Position numbers and translations under genes: made by a program
In this document: piece after piece, positions 8,480-16,886 of the stretch
Position numbering within the stretch: the first letter of the stretch is position 1
How the letters are laid out: every line of letters begins with the position of its first letter
The notes under the pieces: generated by a model
Database searches by the model: none
What the model saw: the letters and a program-made list of their open reading frames with translations, nothing else
Told to the model about the DNA's origin: nothing
Source: SZUA-87 sp041687805
GTDB lineage: Bacteria; Actinomycetota; Acidimicrobiia; Acidimicrobiales; Aldehydirespiratoraceae
DNA length: 24,609 nucleotides
Direction of reading: 5' to 3'
NCBI GenBank assembly: GCA_041687805.1
Contig: JBDNJK010000087.1
Span: 1 to 24,609, forward strand

Positions 8480-9640
8480 TCAGCCACCGCCGAATCTGGT
8501 CAGGCGGTCGACTGCGGACGGGATGATCCGGAGGGCGGCGACAACGTCGTCTTCGTTCGACGATGGGCCCAGCGACAGACGCAAGGACCCGACGGCAAGA
8601 CCACGCGGCACACCCATAGAGGCGAGAACATGCGATGGCTCCTGCGCTCCTGCCGCGCATGATGAGGCAGCCGATGCCCGTAGCCCCTCCGAGTCGAGCA
8701 GGAACAACAGCGCCTCAGCCTCAACATCGCGCAGACAAATATGGGCGATACCGGCGACCATATGGTCGCGGGTGCCGTCTGGAGCCGCGGTGACCACAAC
8801 GCGATCGCCCATGGCCGAGACGAGACCATCGATGAGCGAGTCACGGAGTCCAATGATGCGGGCAGCGTCGGCAGTGCGATCCCTCACGGTCGCCTCGGCC
8901 GCCGCAGCGAAGGCCACAGCCCCGGCCACATCAGGCGTGCCGGCGCGACGGCCGCGCTCCTGTCCACCGCCGAGAATCAGCGCATCAAGTTCGAGACCAT
9001 CGCGCATGATCAGAGCACCCGTGCCCACCGGACCACCAATTTTGTGGCCGGTGATCGACACGAGATCGAAGTCGGCCGCGACCTCGGCAAGGTCGAGCCA
9101 CTGAACAGCCTGAACCGCATCGGTGTGAAGCAGTGCTTGAGGAGCGTGGTCGTGGACCAGTCGAGCGATGTCACGAAGCGGCGAAATTACACCGGTCTCG
9201 TTGTTGACAGCCATTACCGACACAATCGAAACGTCTTCGGTGTGGTCGAGAACTGCTGTGAGATCGTCGAGGTCGGGGGTGCCATCGGCTCTCAGACCGA
9301 ATGTGAGTCCGCCGGCATGTTCGACCGGCTCCAAGACAGCGTGGTGCTCGCCGGCGCTGCATACAGCCATGCCGCCACGCGTCCGCAACGCACCACGAAC
9401 GGCAAAGTTGTCTGCCTCTGAACCACCGCTGGTGAACACCACCTCGGACGGCCGGCACCCGATCGCTGCAGCTATAACATCGCGAGCATCGTCAAGCGCT
9501 CGGCGAGCGTCACGGGCCGCTTTGTGTGCTCCGGTTGGGTTGGCATGATGAACCGCTGATGTGGCAATCCAGGCGTCTCGCGCCGCGGATCGAAGCGGCG
9601 CGCTCGCCGCGTGATCGAGGTATATCTCGTTGCCAGTCAC
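8480..9640 (-). CDS. Cysteine desulfurase (IscS/NifS family)
   Basis: A PLP enzyme that takes sulfur from cysteine as a persulfide and hands it to acceptors. The 386 residues start with IYLDHAASAP. The PLP lysine is Lys200 in SITGHKIGG, His99/His100 lie in GEHH, and the active Cys328 is in SAASSCAAGAQEPSHVL on the mobile loop. The GTG at 9640 lies 6 nt after a TAGGCT box. It is translationally coupled to mnmA, so its main client is probably tRNA 2-thiolation; supply of the NifU-like scaffold at 13979 is also possible. Since iscS, sufS and nifS differ mainly by context, I leave the symbol empty. Confidence 0.95.
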   Translation of the reverse strand: MTGNEIYLDHAASAPLRSAARDAWIATSAVHHANPTGAHKAARDARRALDDARDVIAAAIGCRPSEVVFTSGGSEADNFAVRGALRTRGGMAVCSAGEHHAVLEPVEHAGGLTFGLRADGTPDLDDLTAVLDHTEDVSIVSVMAVNNETGVISPLRDIARLVHDHAPQALLHTDAVQAVQWLDLAEVAADFDLVSITGHKIGGPVGTGALIMRDGLELDALILGGGQERGRRAGTPDVAGAVAFAAAAEATVRDRTADAARIIGLRDSLIDGLVSAMGDRVVVTAAPDGTRDHMVAGIAHICLRDVEAEALLFLLDSEGLRASAASSCAAGAQEPSHVLASMGVPRGLAVGSLRLSLGPSSNEDDVVAALRIIPSAVDRLTRFGGG

Positions 9641-9646
9641 CTCAGC

Positions 9647-9652
9647 AGCCTA
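9647..9652 (-). promoter_or_regulatory. Putative -10 box for desulfurase-mnmA
   Basis: Minus-strand TAGGCT ends 6 nt before the GTG at 9640. It supports both that start and a leaderless transcript. The 101-nt gap also separates this operon from the divergent methyltransferase gene. Confidence 0.35.
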
Positions 9653-9741
9653 CGGGCGACCGGAGTCACGGCCATCTGTCGTAGTTCGACACAACGGTCA
9701 GTGAGCCGAACATTCCTCCATTGCGCGGCACACTGTCGGTA

Positions 9742-10479
9742 ATGCACGGCTACAGACCCGACACCTACGGCGAGAGTTTCGCCGATGTCTACGACGATTG
9801 GTACCGCGACGTGAGCGACATCGACGCCACTGTCGCCAAGATTTCCACACTCGCAAAAGGCGGAGCTGTGCTCGAGTTGGGTGTCGGAACTGGCCGACTG
9901 GCGCTGCCTTTGGCGAAAGCTGGAGTCGAGATTGTTGGCATTGACAGCTCCCGATCGATGATCGACCGACTCGCGTCAAAGCCCGGAGCGGATGCCGTCA
10001 CAACTGTCGTCGGCGATATGGCAGAGCTGCCGTTTGGCTCCAACCTCTTTACGGTGGCCTTCGCAGCGTTCAACACATTCTTCAATCTGACCACGGTCGA
10101 CGCCCAGCAGCAGTGCGTCACCAGGCTGGCCGACGTGGTCTGTAGAGGCGGGCGCCTCGTGATCGAAGGATTCGTTCCCCCGGCGGATGGCCTCGCCGAC
10201 GATGGCACATCGGTACGAGACATCACTCTCAATTCCGCCGTCCTCACCGTCTCGAAGCACGACCCCGACTCTCAGCGGATCACAGGACAGCACATAGAAA
10301 TCAGCTCATCGGGTGTTCGGATGCGACCGTGGATGTTGCGTTACCTGACTCCCCCACAGCTTGATGACTTGGTGGCTGGAGCCGGCTTCGTGCTCGAAAG
10401 CCGTCATGGCGGCTGGCAGGGTGAACCCTTTGACCCGACCGGCGACCTCCACGTCAGCACCTACCTACTGGCGAAGTAA
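9742..10479 (+). CDS. Class I SAM-dependent methyltransferase
   Basis: A 245-residue Rossmann-fold methyltransferase of unknown substrate. Motif I is VLELGVGTGRLALPLA (about residues 43-58), the acidic end of strand 2 is IVGIDSS, and the strand-4 region is FTVAFAAFNTFFNL. The N-terminal YDDWY resembles small-molecule methyltransferases of the ubiquinone/tocopherol kind rather than RNA-specific ones. I chose ATG 9742 over an in-frame TTG at 9721 because the conserved text begins right after it. No Shine-Dalgarno sequence is visible and the upstream box is weak (CACTGT, 5 nt away). It stands alone, converging on the rhomboid gene with a 5-nt gap. Confidence 0.88.
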   Translation: MHGYRPDTYGESFADVYDDWYRDVSDIDATVAKISTLAKGGAVLELGVGTGRLALPLAKAGVEIVGIDSSRSMIDRLASKPGADAVTTVVGDMAELPFGSNLFTVAFAAFNTFFNLTTVDAQQQCVTRLADVVCRGGRLVIEGFVPPADGLADDGTSVRDITLNSAVLTVSKHDPDSQRITGQHIEISSSGVRMRPWMLRYLTPPQLDDLVAGAGFVLESRHGGWQGEPFDPTGDLHVSTYLLAK

Positions 10480-10484
10480 CCCGA

Positions 10485-11429
10485 TCAGAATATTGGGTTG
10501 GCCCACTGGGCGGCGGCCCAGATCGAGCCTGCCACCAACGCTGCGGAGAGCAGTAACGATCCGAGGTATGCCATCCATTCAGGCTGCCTGGCCTTGACGA
10601 CCGAAATGTAGAGCAGCGCCACCAACGCTCCAGCAACAAGACCGCCGAGATGGCCGCCGATCGACACACCCGGAACAAGAAACGTGAAAGCAAGGTTGAT
10701 CAGCAGAACTGCGCCAAGGCCCGATTGCCAGATACTGGCGCCGGACTTGCGTTGCACGACCATGATCGCGCCGAACAGTCCGAACACGGCTCCCGATGCT
10801 CCGATGGTCGGCGAGTTGGGGCTTACAAGAAGCACGCCGAACGAGCCCCCGAGCAGCGAAACGAAGTAGAGGACAACAAATCGGGGCCGCCCCAGCAGTC
10901 GCTCGAGTTGGGGCCCGAGAATCCACAACGCAAACATGTTGAAACCGATGTGCATGAGTCCATCGTGAAGGAACGCCGAGGTGATCAGTCGGTAGTACTC
11001 GCCCTGGTCGACGCCGAGGCCCACCAGTCGACCGCCCTGGACATCGGTCTTGAAAGCGAAGAGTGAACCATCGCGCAACGCATCGCTGCCAAGGCGAAAC
11101 AAGGTCCCACCCATATAGATCGACACAAGCATCCCGACGAGGCTCAGCCCGATCAATACCTTGGTGGCCATCGGGTCGAACGCCACCGGTCCTCGGATGA
11201 TTTTCTGGGCGCCGCCGTGAAAACACTCGGGGCAGTGAAACCCCACGGATGCCTGATTCATGCACTCCGTGCAGATCGGGCGACCGCAACGCTGGCATTT
11301 CACTGCACCGCGGCGGTGCTCGTGCCGATAGCAACTTGTGAAGTCTGATTCGTCGTTTGCGTCTGACACGGAGGAGACCGTACCTGTGTCAACCCCCTCA
11401 ACCGATGGCGCGGTCGCACCGTGAACCAT
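10485..11429 (-). CDS. Rhomboid-family intramembrane serine protease with N-terminal zinc box
   Basis: Rhomboids cut transmembrane proteins inside the bilayer. The C-terminal 200 residues form six or seven membrane helices with the expected catalytic dyad: Ser in GASGAVFG and His in GGHLGG. FLHDGLMHIGFNMFALW is the HxxxN oxyanion region. Before it lies a cysteine/histidine module (CYRHEHRRGAVKCQRC, CTEC, HCPEC) resembling a B-box-like zinc finger, as seen on some actinobacterial rhomboids. ATG 11429 is used; a TTG lies one codon upstream. A purine-rich GGAGGAGAAG lies about 17 nt before the ATG, which is far for a Shine-Dalgarno sequence. Only 25 nt separate it from the divergent trehalose gene. 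Confidence 0.93.
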   Translation of the reverse strand: MVHGATAPSVEGVDTGTVSSVSDANDESDFTSCYRHEHRRGAVKCQRCGRPICTECMNQASVGFHCPECFHGGAQKIIRGPVAFDPMATKVLIGLSLVGMLVSIYMGGTLFRLGSDALRDGSLFAFKTDVQGGRLVGLGVDQGEYYRLITSAFLHDGLMHIGFNMFALWILGPQLERLLGRPRFVVLYFVSLLGGSFGVLLVSPNSPTIGASGAVFGLFGAIMVVQRKSGASIWQSGLGAVLLINLAFTFLVPGVSIGGHLGGLVAGALVALLYISVVKARQPEWMAYLGSLLLSAALVAGSIWAAAQWANPIF

Positions 11430-11440
11430 CAATCCGCATG

Positions 11441-11446
11441 TAGCTT
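11441..11446 (+). promoter_or_regulatory. Putative -10 box for the trehalose gene
   Basis: TAGCTT ends 8 nt before the GTG at 11455. It lies in the 25-nt gap between two divergent start codons, so any -35 region must overlap the rhomboid gene. Confidence 0.3.
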
Positions 11447-11454
11447 CTCCTCCC

Positions 11455-13989
11455 GTGGAACGTTCTTCGCAACTCGATGATCAAATTGACCGGATGGCCC
11501 GCACCCCAATACTCTTGGTGGCCTGCGACTATGACGGCACGGTCGCCCCAATCGTCGACGATCCCATGAAGGCACTTCCGCTGCGCGAGACAGCAGTGGC
11601 CCTTCGCAACCTGGCAAATCTTCCCCATACCCACGTGGCCGTGATCTCAGGGCGATCGCTTCGTGATCTGGCGGCGTTGTCGCGCCTGCCGATCGAGATT
11701 CATCTGGTCGGTTCCCACGGATCTGAATTCGACATCGATTTCGCGCTCGACCTTGCGCCCGAGCTGCGCGAACACAGGCGCAAGCTCGTTTCCGAACTTC
11801 AGATTGTGTCCAACGATTTCGAGGGTGTCACGCTCGAGAAGAAGCCCACGTCGGTGGCCGTTCACTACCGACGTGTCCAGGACGATCAAGTCGCTGCTCT
11901 CATGGCCGAAGTGGCCGCTGTTGCCGCGCATCTTGGCGATATCACAGTCCGCCACGGCAAGAAGGTCTGCGAACTGCTGTTGATCACCACCAACAAAGGC
12001 GAGGCACTTACAACGGTTCGCGCCTCGGTTGGTGCGAACGCCGTGATGTTCCTCGGCGACGACATCACCGATGAGGACGCCTTCGCCACCCTCCATGGCC
12101 CAGATCTAGGGGTGAAGGTGGGTGAGGGTGAATCGATCGCGCCGTTCAACGTCGAGTCGCCAGATGAAGTTGCCGTGTTGCTTGCTGCCTTGTGTGCCCG
12201 CCGATCCGACTGGCTCGCGGGAGCCGGGATCACGCCAATTGAAGCCCATTCGATGTTGTCCGACCAGCGCACTGTGGCGCTGGTGACCCCAGACGCCCGA
12301 GTCTCTTGGATGTGCGTGCCGCGGGTCGATTCATCGGCGATCTTCGCCGAGCTCGTCGGCGGCCCCAACGCCGGGCATTTCTCTGTCTCGGCGATCGGGA
12401 CTTCGACCAAGCCGGTCCAGACTTACCTCGATGACTCGCTGATCCTGCGCACCACTTGGCCGTCGATGACGGTCACTGATTACCTCGACTGTTCCGATGG
12501 TCGCCCGGATCGCATATCGGGGCGAACCGATCTCGTACGAGTGATCGACGGAGACGGCTTCGCCCGTATCGAGTTTGCGCCGCGGCTCGATTTCGGCCGT
12601 TTCCCGACGCAACTGGAAGTTCGCGAAGGTGGCTTGGAGGTAGTCAACGCGGCCGACCTTGTGGTGCTTCGATCACCTGGAGTCGAGTGGCACATCGAAG
12701 ATGCCGGCATTCACCAAACTGCATGGGCCGATGTCGAGCTCACTGCTGGGCCGATCACTCTCGAACTCCGATGCGGCACGGCGTCGATGCGGCCCGACCG
12801 CAGCGATGAACCCAGCAGAAGAGCATCAACTTCCACCTACTGGACCGACTGGGCCGAACAGCTCGACGTGCCGGCCAAATTCGGCGATCTCGTCAAGCGG
12901 TCCGCTCTCACCCTCAAGGCTCTGTGTCACGGCCCCACCGGTGCGATTCTCGCCGCCCCCACCACCAGCCTGCCGGAGTTTTTGGGAGGCGTGCGCAACT
13001 GGGACTACCGATACTGCTGGATTCGAGATGCGTCTCTGGCGGCTGGTGCTCTGGTTCGGCTGGGGTCAACCGATGAGGCCATGGATCTGCTTGATTGGCT
13101 GCTCCAAGTCATCGAGACGAGCGAAAGCGGATCGGAGCGATTGGCTCCCCTCTACACGGTCAACGGCCAGAAGCTTCCGCCAGAGGCCACGATCGAGGAA
13201 TTGGCCGGATACGCCGGCTCCCGGCCGGTGCGTGTCGGCAACGCTGCCGACCACCAAGTCCAGCTCGATGTATTCGGCCCGGTAATCGAGTTGATCCACC
13301 TGCTCGGCGAGGTCGACGCCCCACTTTCGGCCCGGCACTGGCGCTTGGTAGAAGACCTGGTAGGCGTAGTTGACAAGCGCTGGACGGAACCCGATCAGGG
13401 CATCTGGGAGATTCGGGCCGCGCCACGCCACCATGTGTATTCGAAGATCATGTGCTGGGTCACTGTCGACCGAGCCGTGGATGTTGCCGAGAACGTATTC
13501 GGCCAACAACGCCCAGAATGGCAAATATTCCGAGACCGGATCGCGGCCGACATCCTGTCCAACGGATGGAAGGAAGAAGTCGGCGCATACACCGCGGCCT
13601 ACGACGGCACAGACCTTGATGCATCGGTGCTGATGATCGGCCTGTCGGGTCTGCTCACCCCTGATGATCCGCGCTTCAAGTCCACTGTCGCAGCTGTGGA
13701 GACATGGCTTCGTGACGGGCCCACCGTCTACCGATACAAGCGCGACGATGGCCTGCCCGGCGACGAAGGCGGGTTCAATTTCATGACCTCGTGGCTGATC
13801 GATTCGAAAATTCTCATTGGCGACAAGATCGGCGCGAGAGATTTGTTCGATCAGTTGGTTGGGCTCAGCGGGCCCACCGGCCTGATGGCCGAGGAATACG
13901 ATCCCGTGACACGGCGGGCACTAGGCAACCACCCGCAGGCATATTCGCATGTCGGCGTGATCCACAACGCCTGCAACCTCAAAGGCTGA
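11455..13989 (+). CDS. Trehalose-6-phosphate phosphatase fused to GH15 glucoamylase/trehalase
   Basis: A two-enzyme protein of 844 residues. Residues about 15-245 are a HAD phosphatase of the trehalose-6-phosphatase type: DYDGT with Asp25 and Asp27, VISGRS at 63-68, Lys130/Lys181 region and LGDDITDEDAF at 200-210. Residues about 255-844 are glycoside hydrolase family 15, with GGVRNWDYRYCWIRDAS at 511-527, general acid Glu652 in QGIWEIR, general base Glu813 or 814 in MAEEYDP, and NHPQAYSHVG at 825-834. The first half would make trehalose from its phosphate; the second would split trehalose or another alpha-glucoside into glucose. GTG 11455 follows a TAGCTT box; an ATG at 11494 is possible. The window holds no trehalose-phosphate synthase. 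The fold calls are firm; the GH15 substrate is inference. Confidence 0.95.
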   Translation: MERSSQLDDQIDRMARTPILLVACDYDGTVAPIVDDPMKALPLRETAVALRNLANLPHTHVAVISGRSLRDLAALSRLPIEIHLVGSHGSEFDIDFALDLAPELREHRRKLVSELQIVSNDFEGVTLEKKPTSVAVHYRRVQDDQVAALMAEVAAVAAHLGDITVRHGKKVCELLLITTNKGEALTTVRASVGANAVMFLGDDITDEDAFATLHGPDLGVKVGEGESIAPFNVESPDEVAVLLAALCARRSDWLAGAGITPIEAHSMLSDQRTVALVTPDARVSWMCVPRVDSSAIFAELVGGPNAGHFSVSAIGTSTKPVQTYLDDSLILRTTWPSMTVTDYLDCSDGRPDRISGRTDLVRVIDGDGFARIEFAPRLDFGRFPTQLEVREGGLEVVNAADLVVLRSPGVEWHIEDAGIHQTAWADVELTAGPITLELRCGTASMRPDRSDEPSRRASTSTYWTDWAEQLDVPAKFGDLVKRSALTLKALCHGPTGAILAAPTTSLPEFLGGVRNWDYRYCWIRDASLAAGALVRLGSTDEAMDLLDWLLQVIETSESGSERLAPLYTVNGQKLPPEATIEELAGYAGSRPVRVGNAADHQVQLDVFGPVIELIHLLGEVDAPLSARHWRLVEDLVGVVDKRWTEPDQGIWEIRAAPRHHVYSKIMCWVTVDRAVDVAENVFGQQRPEWQIFRDRIAADILSNGWKEEVGAYTAAYDGTDLDASVLMIGLSGLLTPDDPRFKSTVAAVETWLRDGPTVYRYKRDDGLPGDEGGFNFMTSWLIDSKILIGDKIGARDLFDQLVGLSGPTGLMAEEYDPVTRRALGNHPQAYSHVGVIHNACNLKG

Positions 13990-14281
13990 CGGCGCTCTCG
14001 CTCATGCCGACTGAGTTGACGTCGACAACGGAGGTGACACCTTCGACGCGGTCGATCATGATTCGCTCGATTCCGGCCTTGAGCGTCTGTGTGGAGGCTG
14101 GGCAGGTGACACAAGCTCCTTGGAGTTCGACGGTGACAACTCCGGAGGCCTCGTCGACGTCGATCAAAGCAATGTCGCCCTCGTCGGCCTGGATGGCCGG
14201 CCTGATGACAGCGATCGCCTTTTCGACCTTCTCCCGCAATTTCAACTCCGATTCGTGGAACTTATTGTCCCTGGCTGCCAT
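13979..14281 (-). CDS. NifU-like (Nfu) iron-sulfur scaffold protein
   Basis: A 100-residue Nfu domain that carries or transfers a 4Fe-4S cluster between two subunits through one CxxC motif, seen here in GACVTCPAS. The preceding helices (LREKVEKAIAVIRPAIQADEG) and strands (IALIDVDEASGVVTVEL) match the family, and the length is that of a stand-alone Nfu. ATG 14281 is preferred; a TTG at 14302 would add seven residues. Its stop lies inside the end of the convergent trehalose gene, an 11-bp tail overlap. Likely clients nearby are the iron-sulfur enzymes of the sulfur operon, but no operon link is visible. Confidence 0.93.
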   Translation of the reverse strand: MAARDNKFHESELKLREKVEKAIAVIRPAIQADEGDIALIDVDEASGVVTVELQGACVTCPASTQTLKAGIERIMIDRVEGVTSVVDVNSVGMSESAVSL

Positions 14282-14331
14282 TGTCGCAGGTGTTCGACCC
14301 AACGCCGCCCCGACCTATCGCATTCCAGACG

Positions 14332-14337
14332 TAACAT
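14332..14337 (+). promoter_or_regulatory. Putative -10 box for the 49-residue membrane protein
   Basis: TAACAT ends 7 nt before the ATG at 14345. It is one of the main reasons to believe that this very short open frame is expressed. Confidence 0.35.
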
Positions 14338-14344
14338 TTCCTAC

Positions 14345-14494
14345 ATGAGCTGGATGGCGCAACTGACAGCGGTGATATTCGCCCATCAAGGTGGATGGGA
14401 CGAACTGATCCTCGTCGGTGCACCCGTGACCATATTTGGAGCGCTACTGCTCGTGGCGAAGCGACGGGCGCGAGAGATCGATCGCGATCGGTAA
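14345..14494 (+). CDS. Small single-pass membrane protein, unknown function
   Basis: A 49-residue open frame that begins MSWMAQLTAVIFAHQGGWDE. One hydrophobic segment (LILVGAPVTIFGALLLVA) is followed by a basic and acidic tail (KRRAREIDRDR), as expected for a protein with its C-terminus in the cytoplasm. A TAACAT box ends 7 nt before the ATG. It is divergent from the Nfu gene and convergent with murA (41-nt gap). The positive-inside tail, the promoter-like box and the lack of any overlapping gene make it credible. No function can be given. Confidence 0.6.
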   Translation: MSWMAQLTAVIFAHQGGWDELILVGAPVTIFGALLLVAKRRAREIDRDR

Positions 14495-14535
14495 CCAAGA
14501 CAACTTCAGCACACGATTGAGTCGGCTCGCAAGCG

Positions 14536-15837
14536 TCACTCAGCGGTGATATCGGCTCCTATGCCCCGCAACTTGCCGGCCAGATCGTCGTAGCCCCTCG
14601 CAACATGATGTGCGTCGGTGACGATCGTTGATCCGTCGGCCCCGAGACCTGCAACCACAAGAGCCGCGCCAGCCCTGATGTCGTGGGCCTTGACCGGGGC
14701 ACCCGACAACTGATCGACACCTCGAACAACGGCGTGATGGGTGTCGGTTGTGATATCTGCACCCATCCGTCGCAGCTCATCCACATAACGGAATCGACCA
14801 GCGAAGAGATTTTCTGTGACGATCCCCACGCCGGCTGACGTCGCCAGCATGGCCACAAGGAACGGCATGAAGTCGGTGGCAAGGCCCGGGTATGGCAGCG
14901 TCGGACAATCAGCCGAACGCAGCGTTTCCGGAGCCAGAGCCCACAATCCGTTGGAGTCTGGCGAGATTCGCATGCCCATGTCGCCCAACTTCCGGCACAG
15001 CATCGCCATGTGGTCGTGACGAGCACCCTCGATCGTGATCTCACCGCCGGTGATACCAACGGCAGCGAGATAAGTCGCCGCTTCGATGCGATCCGGAATG
15101 ACGCAGTGGTCGGCCGAATGCATCTCGCCGACGCCCTCAATGGTGAGCGTGGGCGAACCCGCCCCGACGATGTCGGCTCCCATCTTGTTGAGCAGTTCGC
15201 ACAGATCTGCGATCTCAGGCTCACGGGCGGCATTGTCGATGACAGTGACCCCCTCGGCCAGCACAGACGCCATGAGAATGTTTTCTGTGGCTCCGACGCT
15301 GGGGAACTCGAGGAGGATTCTCGAACCAACCAACTTCGCAGCACTGCCATGAATGTATCCGTGGGCCATTTCGAACTGAGCACCGAGTTCGCCCAGGCCG
15401 CGCATGTGCATATCGATCGGACGTGGCCCGAAATCGTCGCCACCGGGGAGCGCTACCCGAGCCTCACCGCATCGGGCGAGGAGCGGACCCAATACAACTA
15501 TCGACGCTCGGAACTTCTCCACCAGTTCGTAAGGCGCTACCGGCTCGATCCGCGACGGGACATCTATGACGAGCTCAGGTGAGGGGTCTGAGGACTCCCA
15601 ATGCACTGAGCATCCGGTGGCCCGCAACACCTCTGACATCAACGCCACATCGGTGATGCGGGGCACGTTGCACAGCCGATAGCGGCCCTCGGCGAGCAAA
15701 GCTGCAGCCATCAACTTGAGGGCCGAGTTCTTGGCGCCACCAACCCGAATGTTGCCCTGGAGCGGCGCACCACCGGAGACAACAAATCTCGAGATGGGGC
15801 TTTCGGCCGGGGGTTCGCTCAGCTCACTTGTCGACAT
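14536..15837 (-). CDS. murA: UDP-N-acetylglucosamine 1-carboxyvinyltransferase MurA
   Basis: MurA adds enolpyruvate to UDP-GlcNAc, the first committed step of peptidoglycan synthesis in the cytoplasm. The protein has 433 residues with the two-domain inverse alpha/beta barrel text: VGGAKNSALKLMAAALL near the start with Lys36-Asn37, and GLATDFMPFLVAM in the C-terminal half. The active-site loop reads LPGGDDFGPRPIDMH, so Asp134 stands where most MurA enzymes have Cys (Cys115 in E. coli). The same change in Mycobacterium and Chlamydia prevents fosfomycin from binding covalently. ATG 15837 is preferred; an in-frame start at 15858 exists. It lies 36 nt behind azlD in the same direction and may be the last gene of that transcript. 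Confidence 0.97.
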   Translation of the reverse strand: MSTSELSEPPAESPISRFVVSGGAPLQGNIRVGGAKNSALKLMAAALLAEGRYRLCNVPRITDVALMSEVLRATGCSVHWESSDPSPELVIDVPSRIEPVAPYELVEKFRASIVVLGPLLARCGEARVALPGGDDFGPRPIDMHMRGLGELGAQFEMAHGYIHGSAAKLVGSRILLEFPSVGATENILMASVLAEGVTVIDNAAREPEIADLCELLNKMGADIVGAGSPTLTIEGVGEMHSADHCVIPDRIEAATYLAAVGITGGEITIEGARHDHMAMLCRKLGDMGMRISPDSNGLWALAPETLRSADCPTLPYPGLATDFMPFLVAMLATSAGVGIVTENLFAGRFRYVDELRRMGADITTDTHHAVVRGVDQLSGAPVKAHDIRAGAALVVAGLGADGSTIVTDAHHVARGYDDLAGKLRGIGADITAE

Positions 15838-15845
15838 CACTCGAA

Positions 15846-15856
15846 GTCTGCCAGAC
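15846..15856. repeat. Inverted repeat GTCTG-C-CAGAC upstream of murA
   Basis: A perfect 5-bp dyad 9-19 nt before the murA ATG, overlapping the place where a -10 box would sit (minus-strand CAGACT, 7 nt away). It could be an operator or chance. Confidence 0.25.
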
Positions 15857-15873
15857 AACCGGCCCAGTGACGC

Positions 15874-16188
15874 TCAGCCTCCCGCGGCGCGAACGACAGC
15901 GGTCGCGATCATGGCGGCCACCACCACGACTATGAACGGCGCCTTGAACCTCACGGCCACTATCGCCACGACCAACCCGACGAGTCGAGCGTCGATGATT
16001 ACCGAGCGTTCATTGCCGAACGTCTGCACGACGATGATGGCCGAGAAGAGTGCCGCTGGTATCAACGCAGTGAGCGGCTGCGCTCGCTTGGCCACGCGGT
16101 TCGATCCGTCACCCGCCAGTCCGAACACGCCGAGGGCCTTGAAACCGTAAGAGCCGGCAATCATCAGAGCGATCACAGTCCAACTCAT
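15874..16188 (-). CDS. azlD: AzlD-family branched-chain amino acid exporter subunit
   Basis: The small subunit of the AzlCD (LIV-E family) exporter, which sends branched-chain amino acids or analogues out of the cell. The 104 residues hold three to four hydrophobic helices: MSWTVIALMIAGSYGFKALG, ALIPAALFSAIIVVQTF, ARLVGLVVAIVAVRF and APFIVVVVAAMIATAVV. The sequence and length suit AzlD. ATG 16188 overlaps the azlC stop by 4 bases (ATGA), showing translational coupling; longer starts upstream would lie inside azlC and give basic non-membrane text. Substrate assignment rests on the family only. Confidence 0.9.
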   Translation of the reverse strand: MSWTVIALMIAGSYGFKALGVFGLAGDGSNRVAKRAQPLTALIPAALFSAIIVVQTFGNERSVIIDARLVGLVVAIVAVRFKAPFIVVVVAAMIATAVVRAAGG

Positions 16189-16877
16189 GACGCGCCTGCC
16201 TCGTCGCCGGCCATGAAAGATCGACGCCTCGCCATTTCGGCGCCCGGCACTACCGCCAATGCGGCCACTAGCAACGGCACTCCTGCCGGAGTGAGCGGGA
16301 TCATCGCAATCGCCAATCCGGCGCCGCAAAGTGCCACGAACCGGGCTGGGGCGGTGCGCATGTGAGGCGCGATCATGGCGACAAACGATGCCGGGAAGGC
16401 CGCGTCGAGGCCAAGTGATTCAGGGTTTCCTATCACCGAGCCAATCGCTGCACCTGCCATCGACCCAACCAACCAAAGTGTCCAAAGGGCGATGCCCGTG
16501 AACCAGAACGCATCGGTTGCATCTTCGGTGTTGTCTTGCATCGAAGACATTGCCGTTGTCTCATCGATCACGAAATGTGAGGCGACCAGACGCCCGGCAA
16601 CAGAGTCGGGCACGGCCCTGGCGACCACCGGGCCGTAGAGAATGTTTCGGGCCGCTAGCAACATCGCCGATCCGAGGGCCGCGGCCCCAGATCCCCCACC
16701 GGCGATCACGCCCACCGCCGCAAATTGCGACGCACCTGTGAATACGAGCGCAGACATCGCCGCAACCTTGGGCAGCGATAGCCCGGCCGCATCGGCCAAC
16801 ACCCCAAACGTCAAGCCGATGATCCCCACGGCAATGACCAGAAGCGTCGCTTGATATCTATGAGCCCGCATCTTCAT
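16185..16877 (-). CDS. azlC: AzlC-family branched-chain amino acid exporter subunit
   Basis: The large subunit of an AzlCD exporter: 230 residues and about seven membrane helices. Family signs are the early VLADAAGLSLPKVAAMSALV, FTGASQFAAVG and LLAARNILYGPVVA; HFVIDETTAM follows. ATG 16877 has a GAGG four bases upstream. It starts 9 nt behind the phosphatase stop and overlaps azlD by 4 bases, so three or four genes form one minus-strand transcript. The functional reason for grouping a phosphatase and a thioesterase with this exporter is not clear from the sequence. Confidence 0.93.
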   Translation of the reverse strand: MKMRAHRYQATLLVIAVGIIGLTFGVLADAAGLSLPKVAAMSALVFTGASQFAAVGVIAGGGSGAAALGSAMLLAARNILYGPVVARAVPDSVAGRLVASHFVIDETTAMSSMQDNTEDATDAFWFTGIALWTLWLVGSMAGAAIGSVIGNPESLGLDAAFPASFVAMIAPHMRTAPARFVALCGAGLAIAMIPLTPAGVPLLVAALAVVPGAEMARRRSFMAGDEAGAS

Positions 16878-16886
16878 TGATCGACC

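Noticed and set aside
15010..15582. Plus-strand open frame of 190 codons
   Set aside because: Lies wholly inside murA on the other strand and has no recognisable motif; a by-product of GC-rich codon use.
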